8,429 bases of DNA from Eubacteriales bacterium (GTDB taxonomy: Bacteria > Bacillota > Clostridia > Christensenellales > CAG-138). How positions within the stretch are numbered: position 1 is the stretch's first letter; each line of letters begins with the position of its first letter. The notes beneath the pieces are model-generated. The model was given only the letters and a program-made list of their open reading frames with translations, had not been told where the DNA came from and did not search any database. Positions 1-6,678 of this stretch are shown here, piece after piece. The stretch covers positions 1-8,429 of the forward strand of contig JAQVRG010000054.1 in assembly GCA_028701165.1 (NCBI GenBank), given 5' to 3'. The translations under genes and the position numbers were made by a program.

Positions 1-755
1 GAAGGCCGGCTGACCTTTGCGTTCTCCACGATGTTGAGCGCCATATCGATATCCGCCGCCTCGTCCACGTAAACATGGCAGACGCCCGTGCCGGTCTGTA
101 TGCACGGGACGGTCGCGTTCTCCGTGCAGGCGCGGATCAGCCCCGCGCTGCCGCGCGGGATCAGCAAATCGATCAAGCCCACCGCCCGCATCATTTCGTG
201 CGCGCTCTCACGCGAAACGTCCTCTACTAAAACGATTGCGTCCTCCGGCATGCCGACTGCGGCAAGCCCCGCGCGCAGCGCCGTTACGATCGCGTGCGCG
301 CTCTGCCACGCTTCCTTGCCCACGCGCAGTACGCACGCGTTGCCGCTTTTTACGCAAAGCGCCGCCGCGTCCGCCGTCACGTTGGGACGGCTTTCATAGA
401 TGATACCGATCACGCCCAAAGGCACGGCAACTTTCTCGATCAAAAGGCCGTTCGGACGCTCTATTTTTTCATAGCAAACGCCCACCGGATCGGGAAGCGC
501 CGCCACCTGCCGCAGCCCTTCCGCCATGCCCGCGATCCGCGCGGGCGTAAGAAGAAGCCGGTCGATCATCGTTTCGCTGATCTGTCCGCGCGCCCGTTCC
601 ACATCCGCGGCGTTCGCGCGAAGGATTTCCGCGGACGCCGCGCATAGCGCGCCCGCCATGTTGTTGAGCGCAAGATCCTTGCGCTTGGTATCCGCCGCGG
701 CGATGGCGGCGCTCGCTTCTTTCGCCCTTTGGATCAAACGTATGGTATCCGTCAT
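1..755 (-). CDS. proA: Glutamate-5-semialdehyde dehydrogenase (gamma-glutamyl phosphate reductase), 3' end cut by window edge
   Basis: Second step of proline synthesis: NADPH-dependent reduction of gamma-glutamyl phosphate to glutamate 5-semialdehyde in the cytoplasm. The frame is open from an ATG at 755 to the left edge, giving 251 residues of a protein usually about 415 long. Family blocks seen: LGVIGIIYESRPNVTADAAA (about 113-132), the nucleotide-binding stretch CVKSGNACVLRVGKEA (134-149), LLIPRGSAGLI (197-207) and the region leading to the active site, NIVENAKVSRP (241-251). The catalytic cysteine normally lies a few residues after this block and is therefore outside the window. The ATG overlaps the proB stop as ATGA, and GGGAGG inside the proB end serves as ribosome binding site, so the two are probably translationally coupled. 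One small oddity is RVGKE where many relatives have RGGKE or RGGSE. Family assignment is secure. Confidence 0.95.
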   Translation of the reverse strand, partial: MTDTIRLIQRAKEASAAIAAADTKRKDLALNNMAGALCAASAEILRANAADVERARGQISETMIDRLLLTPARIAGMAEGLRQVAALPDPVGVCYEKIERPNGLLIEKVAVPLGVIGIIYESRPNVTADAAALCVKSGNACVLRVGKEAWQSAHAIVTALRAGLAAVGMPEDAIVLVEDVSRESAHEMMRAVGLIDLLIPRGSAGLIRACTENATVPCIQTGTGVCHVYVDEAADIDMALNIVENAKVSRP

Positions 756-1525
756 GCCTGTTTCCTCCCCACGAAGCGTGTGCCGACGGGCTTTCCCGCC
801 GCGATTTCATAGAGCAGCGCCGGATGCGCGCCGTTTGCGATGATCATATCCGTACCGGCGCGCGTTGCGATCTTGGCCGCGTGCAGCTTGGTTTCCATCC
901 CGCCCGTAGCTAAGCCCGTGCCCGCGCCGCCTGCCAGCGCCTCCACCTCCGGCGTGATCGCCTCCACCACAGGGATGAGCGTCGCCCTGTCGTCCTTGCG
1001 GGGGTCGGCTGTATAAAGCCCGTCAATATCCGAGAGCAGCACCAAAAGATCCGCCCCCACGCTTTCGGCGACGATCGCCGCGAGCGTGTCGTTGTCGCCT
1101 ATGCCAAGTTCCTCTGTCGCTACTGTATCGTTTTCGTTGACGATGGGCAGCGCGCCAAGCTCCAGCAGCCGAAAGATGGTATTTCGAAAATTCCTGTGCC
1201 GCCGTTCGTCCTCCACGTCCGCGCCGGTAAGCAGTATTTGCGCCACGGTGTGGCAGTATTCCGCAAACGCCTTGTCATAGGTATACATCAGCTCGCATTG
1301 CCCGACGGCCGCCGCCGCCTGCTTGGTGGGCGTATCCTTGGGGCGTTCCTTGAGGGAAAGCTTCCCCACCCCCATGCCGATGGCGCCGGAGGACACAAGT
1401 ATGATCTCATGACCCGCGTTTTTCAGGTCGCTGACCACCTTGCATAAAAGCTCCACCTGCCGTATGTTCAGCCGTCCGCTTGCGTGTGCGAGCGTCGAGG
1501 TGCCGATCTTGATCACAATGCGCAT
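752..1525 (-). CDS. proB: Glutamate 5-kinase, short form without PUA domain
   Basis: Phosphorylates L-glutamate with ATP to gamma-glutamyl phosphate, the first and usually proline-inhibited step of proline synthesis. The 257 residues form one amino acid kinase domain: N-terminal RIVIKIGTSTL with the phosphate-binding lysine (residue 6), VSSGAIGMG (44-52), NEND (130-133), GDNDTLAA (143-150), SDIDGLYTADPR (165-176) and GTGLATGGM (202-210). The protein ends directly after the kinase fold. The C-terminal PUA domain of the roughly 370-residue E. coli type is absent; such short ProBs are known in several lineages. The ATG at 1525 is preceded by AAGAGGA at good spacing, and the protein starts where the kinase fold starts. 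It is first gene of an operon with proA (4-base overlap) and diverges from the SCIFF promoter about 100 bases away. The leader is too short for a T-box. Confidence 0.96.
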   Translation of the reverse strand: MRIVIKIGTSTLAHASGRLNIRQVELLCKVVSDLKNAGHEIILVSSGAIGMGVGKLSLKERPKDTPTKQAAAAVGQCELMYTYDKAFAEYCHTVAQILLTGADVEDERRHRNFRNTIFRLLELGALPIVNENDTVATEELGIGDNDTLAAIVAESVGADLLVLLSDIDGLYTADPRKDDRATLIPVVEAITPEVEALAGGAGTGLATGGMETKLHAAKIATRAGTDMIIANGAHPALLYEIAAGKPVGTRFVGRKQA

Positions 1526-1553
1526 TGTTTGTTCCTCTTACACAGTTTTATAT

Positions 1554-1582
1554 ATGATACAGGATGGCGAAATAAAAATCCA
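1554..1582 (-). promoter_or_regulatory. Possible proBA promoter
   Basis: On the minus strand TATCAT (1559 to 1554) lies about 30 bases before the proB ATG and could be a -10 box. The hexamer 17 bases upstream, TGGATT, matches the -35 consensus poorly. An AT-rich TATATAAAA run directly downstream could be used instead. This is a candidate only. Confidence 0.3.
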
Positions 1583-1626
1583 CCTCTAATTTCCGGTTTG
1601 CGGGGCAAAAGCAGCGGCGCGGGCAC

Positions 1627-1655
1627 TTGCCAAGGCGGCGCATATGTTGTATAAT
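1627..1655 (+). promoter_or_regulatory. Sigma-A-type promoter of the SCIFF precursor gene
   Basis: A -35 box TTGCCA (1627-1632) and a perfect -10 box TATAAT (1650-1655) are separated by exactly 17 bases. Transcription should start near 1661-1663, giving a leader of only about 26 bases before the precursor ATG at 1688. The ribosome binding site AAGGAG (1671-1676) lies in this leader. The near-consensus sequence suggests fairly strong, constitutive expression, in keeping with a small precursor peptide made in excess. Confidence 0.75.
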
Positions 1656-1670
1656 GCTTGCGATCAAGCA
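1655..1670. repeat. Inverted repeat at the SCIFF transcription start
   Basis: TGCTTG (1655-1660) and CAAGCA (1665-1670) form a perfect 6-base dyad around CGAT. It begins at the last base of the -10 box and ends at the ribosome binding site. Because it spans the probable start point it is better placed to be a DNA operator than an RNA hairpin, but no regulator is identified and a 6-base dyad can arise by chance. Confidence 0.35.
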
Positions 1671-1687
1671 AAGGAGATACTGTATCC

Positions 1688-1834
1688 ATGAAGAGAATCA
1701 AAACCCTTGAAACCCGCGATCTCAACAAGAGCATCAAAACCGGCGGCTGCGGCAACTGCCAGACCTCCTGCCAGTCCGCCTGCAAAACCTCCTGCGGCGT
1801 CGCCAACCAGCAGTGCGAAGGCAAGAAGGACTAA
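1688..1834 (+). CDS. scfA: SCIFF six-cysteine ranthipeptide precursor
   Basis: A 48-residue ribosomally made peptide that is the substrate of the radical SAM enzyme encoded just downstream. It has an N-terminal leader (MKRIKTLETRDLNKSIKTGG, 1-20) and a core with exactly six cysteines at 21, 24, 28, 32, 36 and 43, in the arrangement GCGNCQTSCQSACKTSC, which is the hallmark of the SCIFF family (six cysteines in about forty-five residues). In studied homologues the maturase joins cysteine sulfur to the gamma carbon of a threonine, defining the ranthipeptide class. Start choice: AAGGAG at 1671-1676 sits 11 bases before the ATG, and the length and MK-IKTL start match the family. Odd point: residue 37, directly after Cys36, is Gly, whereas the acceptor recalled for characterised members is a Thr there. 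Thr26 and Thr34 remain. A role in quorum sensing has been proposed in Clostridium; none is shown here. Confidence 0.94.
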   Translation: MKRIKTLETRDLNKSIKTGGCGNCQTSCQSACKTSCGVANQQCEGKKD

Positions 1835-1849
1835 AACCATGTGACTATG

Positions 1850-1884
1850 AAATTGCCGCCTCTTGCACAGGCGGCAATTTTATT
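1850..1884 (+). terminator. Terminator-like hairpin between precursor and maturase (attenuator)
   Basis: A perfect 11-base-pair stem pairs AAATTGCCGCC (1850-1860) with GGCGGCAATTT (1870-1880) around a 9-base loop, followed by a short T-rich run (TTTTATT). It lies 15 bases after the precursor stop codon and 21 bases before the maturase ATG. With no other convincing promoter before the maturase, partial termination here would give much precursor mRNA and little maturase mRNA. The T-run is modest, so readthrough is expected. Confidence 0.65.
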
Positions 1885-1900
1885 GTGCAAAGAAGGCGGC
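1855..1900 (+). promoter_or_regulatory. Alternative hairpin that would hide the maturase ribosome binding site
   Basis: Two nested 7-base-pair arms are visible: GCCGCCT (1855-1861) with AGGCGGC (1894-1900), and TTGCACA (1863-1869) with TGTGCAA (1884-1890). The AGAAGG ribosome binding site at 1891-1896 lies in the internal loop and outer stem. The fold uses the same GCCGCC strand and the loop of the upstream terminator hairpin, so the two structures exclude each other. This is the layout of an attenuator or riboswitch-like control element. Pairing is read from sequence; function is inferred. Confidence 0.45.
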
Positions 1901-1901
1901 T

Positions 1902-3266
1902 ATGATTCATCAATATAAACTAAACGGCTACAATATCGTACTGGACGTATACAGCGGCTCCGTCCACAGCGTGGACGCGGTCGCCTACGACGTGATTGCC
2001 ATGTATACGGATACGCCCAAGGACAAGATCGTCGCGCGCATACGAGAAAAATACCCCGAGGTATCCGAAGCGGACGTTTTGGAGTGCATCGAAGACGTTG
2101 AAGAACTCAAGGCAAACGGCAAGCTCTTTACCGACGACGCCTTCTCCGCACGCGCGGCGGCGTTCAAGGCAAAGACCTGCGTGCTCAAGGCCCTGTGCCT
2201 GCATGTGGCGCACAGCTGCAACCTCGCCTGCGCCTATTGCTTTGCGGGGCAGGGCGAATACAGCGGCGAAAACGCGCTGATGTCCTACGACGTAGGCAAG
2301 CGGGCGATGGATTTTCTGGTGGAGAATTCCGGAAGCCGCACCAACCTCGAGGTCGATTTCTTTGGCGGCGAGCCGCTTCTGAACTGGGACGTGGTGAAAC
2401 GCCTTGTTGCCTACGGGCGGGCGTTAGAAAAGACCTGCGGCAAGAAATTCCGCTTTACCCTCACCACCAACGGCGTGCTTCTCGATCCCGAGGTCACGGA
2501 TTTTTGCAACAAGGAAATGTACAACGTCGTATTGAGCCTTGACGGACGCAAGGAGATCCATGACCGCTACAGGGTAGATCGCGCCGGAAAAGGCAGTTAT
2601 GAGCGCGTCGTGCCCAATTTCCAAGCCTTCGTAAAGGCGCGCGGCGACGGGGAATACTATGTGCGCGGCACCTATTCGCGCTATAACACGGATTTTTTGC
2701 AGGACATCCTGCACATGACCGAGCTTGGCTTTTCCAAGCTGAGCATGGAGCCTGTCGTCAGCAATCCCGACGAACCGTGGGCGCTGAGCGAATCCGACCT
2801 CCCGGTCTTGTACGAGCAATACGAGCGCCTCGCTTCGCTCATGCTGGAGCGGGAAAAGGAGGGTCGTCCCTTCACCTTCTACCATTACATGGTCGATCTA
2901 AAGAACGGCCCCTGCATCTACAAACGCATTTCGGGCTGCGGCTCGGGCACGGAATACCTCGCCGTCACGCCGCAGGGCGAGCTGTACCCCTGCCATCAGT
3001 TTGTAGGCGATCCGCATTTTTTGATGGGCGATATTTGGAAGGGTGTGGCCAACACGGCGTTGCGGGAGGAATTCCAAGGCTGCAGCGTCTATGCCCGCGA
3101 GGGCTGCAAGGATTGCTGGGCGAAGCTTTTCTGCGCGGGCGGCTGCGCCGCCAACGCGTATCACACGACGGGCAGCCTGACGGGGGTATACGAATACGGC
3201 TGCAAGCTGTTTAGAAAGCGCATGGAATGCTCCATCATGCGGAAGGTCGCGCAGGCGGAAGAATAA
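1902..3266 (+). CDS. scfB: SCIFF peptide thioether-forming radical SAM/SPASM maturase
   Basis: Uses S-adenosylmethionine and iron-sulfur clusters to form thioether crosslinks in the SCIFF precursor. Of 454 residues, about 1-85 form an N-terminal precursor-binding region (MIHQYKLNGYNIVLDVYSGS start, expected winged-helix RRE fold). The radical SAM motif CNLACAYC gives Cys106, 110 and 113, followed by DFFGGEP near 152-158. The C-terminal SPASM domain has all seven family cysteines: CX12GX4C (346, 364), CX2CX5CX3C (402, 405, 411, 415) and Cys434, binding two auxiliary clusters; Cys338, 394 and 443 are extra. The start at 1902 is chosen because the family begins MIH-YKLNGYNIVLD and AGAAGG lies at 1891-1896. 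The in-frame TTG at 1863 falls in the terminator hairpin loop and is unlikely. The gene is cotranscribed with scfA through the attenuator and ends at a two-way terminator. Confidence 0.95.
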   Translation: MIHQYKLNGYNIVLDVYSGSVHSVDAVAYDVIAMYTDTPKDKIVARIREKYPEVSEADVLECIEDVEELKANGKLFTDDAFSARAAAFKAKTCVLKALCLHVAHSCNLACAYCFAGQGEYSGENALMSYDVGKRAMDFLVENSGSRTNLEVDFFGGEPLLNWDVVKRLVAYGRALEKTCGKKFRFTLTTNGVLLDPEVTDFCNKEMYNVVLSLDGRKEIHDRYRVDRAGKGSYERVVPNFQAFVKARGDGEYYVRGTYSRYNTDFLQDILHMTELGFSKLSMEPVVSNPDEPWALSESDLPVLYEQYERLASLMLEREKEGRPFTFYHYMVDLKNGPCIYKRISGCGSGTEYLAVTPQGELYPCHQFVGDPHFLMGDIWKGVANTALREEFQGCSVYAREGCKDCWAKLFCAGGCAANAYHTTGSLTGVYEYGCKLFRKRMECSIMRKVAQAEE

Positions 3267-3273
3267 GCATATA

Positions 3274-3309
3274 AAACGGCTCGCCGTGAAGGCGAGCCGT
3301 TTGCATTTT
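3274..3309. terminator. Two-way terminator between the convergent maturase and nitroreductase genes
   Basis: A perfect 12-base-pair stem, AAACGGCTCGCC (3274-3285) with GGCGAGCCGTTT (3291-3302), closes a 5-base loop. On the plus strand TTT-GCA-TTTT follows; on the minus strand TTTTATAT follows. It begins 8 bases after the maturase stop and ends 12 bases before the nitroreductase stop, so it can serve both transcripts. Confidence 0.85.
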
Positions 3310-3314
3310 GTATG

Positions 3315-3836
3315 TTAGTCCGCGTAAAGGACATAGCCGGCCTTGCGCGGCTTGGGCTGCGGATACGCGCCTTCGATATAGCCCAGCGCGCAGATGCCAA
3401 CGCCCATATACTTGTCGTCAACGCCCCAAGACCTAAGAAGCGCGCGGCCGTCCTCCAGCTCGAACATCTCCTTGGCGCGGTTGATCCAACAGCTACCAAG
3501 GCCCAGCGCGTGTGCGGCGTTCATCAGATTCCCCATCACGAGGCTCGCGTCCTGTACGGAGTTCGGATTATCCCGTTCCGCCAGCACGATCACGACCGTC
3601 GGCGCACCGTAGAAGGGGTCCATATCCTTACCCCAAACCGCGCCGTTCATCTTAGAGAGCGTTTTTACCTTCGCCGCGTCCTGTACGGCCACAAGCAGCG
3701 GGGACTGCATGCCCATCGCCGTGGGCGCGTACACGCCGCATTGCAGGATCGCATCCAGTTCGTCCTTCTTGATCTGCGCCTGCTTGTAGCTTCGGATGCT
3801 TCTTCTTTCCAGCAAATCCTTAATCGTTTCCTTCAT
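3315..3836 (-). CDS. Small FMN-dependent nitroreductase family protein
   Basis: Predicted NAD(P)H:FMN oxidoreductase of the nitroreductase fold, acting as a cytoplasmic homodimer; the physiological substrate cannot be told from sequence. Of 173 residues the FMN-binding block RRSIRSY (11-17) is typical, followed by APTAMGMQSP (37-46), which corresponds to the usual APS-x-x-N-x-QPW region but lacks the Asn and Trp. GLGSCWI (112-118) and a late ALGY (150-153) are also family-like. The ATG at 3836 is preceded by a near-perfect AAGGAGGG with 7-base spacing. A TTG 18 bases upstream in frame falls in front of this site and is rejected. It starts 30 bases after smpB in the same direction and is probably the last gene of an rnr-smpB transcript, ending at the shared terminator. 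Confidence 0.88.
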   Translation of the reverse strand: MKETIKDLLERRSIRSYKQAQIKKDELDAILQCGVYAPTAMGMQSPLLVAVQDAAKVKTLSKMNGAVWGKDMDPFYGAPTVVIVLAERDNPNSVQDASLVMGNLMNAAHALGLGSCWINRAKEMFELEDGRALLRSWGVDDKYMGVGICALGYIEGAYPQPKPRKAGYVLYAD

Positions 3837-3866
3837 CGATTGACCCTCCTTCAAAAATCGTCATGC

Positions 3867-4331
3867 TTAATCGGCATTCTTCATGCGGCGCTCGATATCG
3901 CGTTTTGCGTCACGGTCGGCGATATCGTGCCGTTTATCATAGAGCTTCTTGCCCTTAGCTACCGCCAGCTCCATCTTCACCAGGCCGTCCTTGATGTAGA
4001 GCTGCAAGGGGATCAGGCTGTAGCCGTCGGTTTGGGAAAGCGTCTTGAGCTTGCGGATCTCGGCCTTATGCAGCAGCAGCTTGCGCGTGCGGAAGGGGTC
4101 GCAGTTGAAGATATTGCCCTGCTCGTAGGGGCTGATGTGCATACCGATCACGAGCGCCTCCCCATCCTTGATCACAGCGTAGGCGTCCTTGATGTTGCAC
4201 TTGCCGCCGCGCACGCTTTTGACCTCCGTGCCTACCAGCGCGACGCCGCATTCATAGGTGTCCTCGATAAAATACTCATGGCGCGCCTTGCGGTTCTGCG
4301 CCACGCTCCGTACTCCTTTTTTAATGGGCAT
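3867..4331 (-). CDS. smpB: SsrA-binding protein SmpB
   Basis: Binds tmRNA (SsrA) and delivers it to stalled ribosomes in trans-translation. The 154 residues match the family length (about 150-160) and carry its main blocks: N-terminal NRKARHEYFIEDTYECG, the tmRNA-binding VGTEVKSVRGGKCNIKDAYA, DPFRTRKLLLHKAEI in the middle, and the basic C-terminal tail beginning GKKLYDKR that reaches the decoding centre. The ATG at 4331 has GGGAGG about 10 bases upstream. It follows rnr by 45 bases with no terminator between, the usual pairing, since RNase R degrades the non-stop mRNAs released by tmRNA-SmpB. The ssrA gene, often downstream of smpB, is not seen in this window; a nitroreductase gene follows instead. 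No defects seen. Confidence 0.97.
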   Translation of the reverse strand: MPIKKGVRSVAQNRKARHEYFIEDTYECGVALVGTEVKSVRGGKCNIKDAYAVIKDGEALVIGMHISPYEQGNIFNCDPFRTRKLLLHKAEIRKLKTLSQTDGYSLIPLQLYIKDGLVKMELAVAKGKKLYDKRHDIADRDAKRDIERRMKNAD

Positions 4332-4376
4332 AGCCCCCCACCTCCCGTTGGTTTGCGCGTTTCATTTATCATACCC

Positions 4377-6581
4377 TCATCCCTTGGCTTTCGCAAGGCT
4401 TTTACGGCGATAGGGCGGCTTGCGCTTGCCGCCGCTTTTGCCGTTTGCCTGCGTTTCCCCGGTCTTTGGCGTTCTCGTACCGTCGCAGAGTACAAAGTCC
4501 ACATTGGCGTTTTCCAAATCCACGCCCGCCACCTTGACGCGCACCTGATCGCCAAGCCTGAATACGCGCTTTGTCGCTCTGCCCACTACGCGGAAGTTTT
4601 TCTCATCATAGGTGTAATAATCGCCCTCAATCGAAGCGATCCGCACCAAACCCTCCACCGTATTGGGCAGCTGCACGAAAAAACCGTATTGTGTCACCCC
4701 GGCAATAATGCCCGTTTCCACCGCGCCGATATGCCCCTGCATATATTCGGCTTTTTTAAGATCCTCTGCCGCGCGCTCGGCTTCCACCGCCGCCACCTCT
4801 CTTGCGGAGGTGTGGCGCGCGATCTCGGGCAGCGCGTTTCTCCACTTTTCCGCCCGTTTCGCCGTCATTTCGCCGTGGATGATCTCCTTGACGATGCGGT
4901 GCACCACCAAATCGGGATACCGGCGGATAGGCGAAGTAAAGTGGCAATAACAATCCATCGCAAGGCCAAAATGGCCTAAGCAGGTCTCACAATAGCGCGC
5001 TTTTTGAAGAAAGCGCAGCGTGACGCGGCTGATGACGTTCTCCTCCTTGGTGCCTTTCGCCCGATCCAGCACCCGTTGCAGGGTGATGGGGCGCACATTG
5101 CCTATATTCTTGATGCCGTAGCCCATCGTACCCAAAAAGGTGTTGAGCGTTTGCAGCTTATCCTTGTCCGGCTGCTCATGCACGCGATAGAGCATGGGTA
5201 CGTCCATTGCAAACATATGCGTCGCCACGGTCTCGTTTGCGGCAAGCATGAAATCCTCGATCATGCGGTTCGCTTCGCCCCGTTCGCTAAGGCAAACGTC
5301 GATGGGCTTCCCTTGCTTATCCAGCACGATCTTACTCTCGTCCAAGTCAAAATCGATGCTGCCGCGTTTTACACGGCGCGCGCGAAACGCCGCTGCAAGC
5401 GTCCGCATTTCCTCCAGCATGGGCCACACGTCGGCAAAACGCGCCTGCATAGCGGCGTCGTCCGCAAACATGGCGTTCACGTCCTTATACGTCATGCGGT
5501 GCGCTGTCTTAATGACCGTTTCCGCAAGCCTGTGCGAAAGGATCCGCCCGTCCGGCGCAACCTCCATCATGCAGGAAAGCGTGCACTTGACTTCGCCTTC
5601 GTTCAACGAACAAACGCCGTTGCTGATCTGCTTGGGGAACATCGGCAGCACACGATCCGGAAAATATACGCTGGTGCCGCGTTTGTACGCTTCCTTATCA
5701 AGCGGCGTACCCTCGGTTACATAGTGGCTCACGTCCGCTATATGCACGCCCAGCAGATAATTGCCGCACGCAAGCTTGGAAAGCGATATGGCGTCGTCCA
5801 AATCCTTGGCGTCTTCACCGTCGATGGTGATAATAAGCGATGCGCGCAAGTCCTCCCTGCGGGCGATCTCATCCGCGCGCACGGCCTTGTTGAGCCGCCG
5901 CGCCTGATCCGTAAGACCCTTGGAAAAAGCGTCGGGCAAATCCATGCGGCGGATCACGGAAAGTATATCCGTCCCCTTTTCGTTTTTGCCGCCCAACACC
6001 TCGGTAACGCGGCCGAGCAAGGGCCGCCGCCCGTCGGGATACTGCAGTATGTTCGCCACGACCTTCTCGCCCGTCTTTGCGCCGCCGTTCTCGCCGCGCA
6101 TGATCAGCACGTCCATATAAAGCTTGGCGTCATCCGGCACCACATAGCCGTCCTCGCCGTCCGCTTCATACGTGCCGACGATCCGGTGCTGCGCACGCAC
6201 GGCGATCAGCACCACCTCAGCTTCCTCGTTGCCGTTGCGGCTGGTCGTATCGGTTTTTCGCACCCACACCATGTCCCCGTTCATCACGCCGTGCATACTC
6301 TCAGCCGGCACGAACAGATCGTTCGATCCGTCCGCCGGGATAAAAAAGCCATACCCGCGCGGATTGCCCTGCATACGCCCGTAGATCAGGCCTGTCTGCT
6401 CCGGCAGCGCCAGCTTCTTTTTGCGCGTCAGCAGCAGCCGCCCGCTTGCGAGCATCCGCTCGATGGCGGCCGCTGTCGCCTCCTCCTGCTTTATTTCATC
6501 CATCAGCAGCTCCGCCGCCGACGGGCCGAGTCTGCGTATGGTTTCGATCAGCGCATTTTCGATTCTCTGGTTTTCTTCCAT
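4377..6581 (-). CDS. rnr: Ribonuclease R
   Basis: A 3'-to-5' processive exoribonuclease that degrades structured RNA, including rRNA fragments and non-stop mRNA. Of 734 residues: an N-terminal helix-turn-helix-like region (about 1-60); cold-shock/OB domains (about 63-210) with RGYGFFIP; the catalytic RNB domain (about 240-570) with TIDGEDAKDLDDA giving the metal-binding Asp254, 260, 262 and 263, and HFTSPIRRYPDLVVHR (547-562); an S1 domain (about 618-700) with GVTQYGFFVQLPNTVEGLV; and a Lys/Arg-rich tail (from about 715). The start at 6581 is chosen because AGGAGG lies 6 bases upstream and the following MEENQRIENALIETIRRL is family-like. The open frame extends 26 codons further but would run through the secG terminator. 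Its promoter is not obvious: expression may come from readthrough or an AT-rich stretch after the terminator. Confidence 0.96.
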   Translation of the reverse strand: MEENQRIENALIETIRRLGPSAAELLMDEIKQEEATAAAIERMLASGRLLLTRKKKLALPEQTGLIYGRMQGNPRGYGFFIPADGSNDLFVPAESMHGVMNGDMVWVRKTDTTSRNGNEEAEVVLIAVRAQHRIVGTYEADGEDGYVVPDDAKLYMDVLIMRGENGGAKTGEKVVANILQYPDGRRPLLGRVTEVLGGKNEKGTDILSVIRRMDLPDAFSKGLTDQARRLNKAVRADEIARREDLRASLIITIDGEDAKDLDDAISLSKLACGNYLLGVHIADVSHYVTEGTPLDKEAYKRGTSVYFPDRVLPMFPKQISNGVCSLNEGEVKCTLSCMMEVAPDGRILSHRLAETVIKTAHRMTYKDVNAMFADDAAMQARFADVWPMLEEMRTLAAAFRARRVKRGSIDFDLDESKIVLDKQGKPIDVCLSERGEANRMIEDFMLAANETVATHMFAMDVPMLYRVHEQPDKDKLQTLNTFLGTMGYGIKNIGNVRPITLQRVLDRAKGTKEENVISRVTLRFLQKARYCETCLGHFGLAMDCYCHFTSPIRRYPDLVVHRIVKEIIHGEMTAKRAEKWRNALPEIARHTSAREVAAVEAERAAEDLKKAEYMQGHIGAVETGIIAGVTQYGFFVQLPNTVEGLVRIASIEGDYYTYDEKNFRVVGRATKRVFRLGDQVRVKVAGVDLENANVDFVLCDGTRTPKTGETQANGKSGGKRKPPYRRKSLAKAKG

Positions 6582-6621
6582 TTCATTCCTCCTATTCTCT
6601 CTATCTTTGCCTTGAAAACGC

Positions 6622-6661
6622 AAAAATATAAAAAGAGTGTGCAGCGTTTTGCAGCACACTC
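6622..6661 (-). terminator. Intrinsic terminator after secG
   Basis: On the minus strand GAGTGTGC (6661 to 6654) pairs with GCACACTC (6642 to 6635). After an unpaired A/T-side mismatch two more GC pairs extend the stem, with a small loop. A strong T-run, TTTTTATATTTTT (6634 to 6622), follows. It starts 17 bases after the secG stop and should uncouple secG from rnr. Confidence 0.85.
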
Positions 6662-6678
6662 CGAACCCTTATCGTACC

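Noticed and set aside
1597..1609. TTTGC-GGG-GCAAA dyad in the proB/scfA intergenic region
   Set aside because: Only 5 bases per arm with a 3-base centre; too short to claim as an operator without comparison.
1526..1626. T-box or other riboswitch before proBA
   Set aside because: The probable leader is only about 20 to 30 bases, too short for a T-box, and no T-box consensus was seen.
1513..1824. 103-codon minus-strand frame covering the SCIFF precursor and the divergent promoter region
   Set aside because: It overlaps a clear SCIFF precursor on the other strand and has no recognisable protein features or convincing ribosome binding site.
1863..1901. N-terminal extension of the SCIFF maturase from a TTG at 1863
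   Set aside because: The TTG lies in the loop of the terminator hairpin. The family begins at the ATG at 1902, which has its own ribosome binding site.
3837..3866. ssrA (tmRNA) gene next to smpB
   Set aside because: The gap between smpB and the next gene is only 30 bases, and no tmRNA-like ends were seen elsewhere in the window.
6582..6659. N-terminal extension of RNase R upstream of 6581
   Set aside because: It would be encoded by the secG terminator and its T-run. AGGAGG just upstream of 6581 fixes the start.
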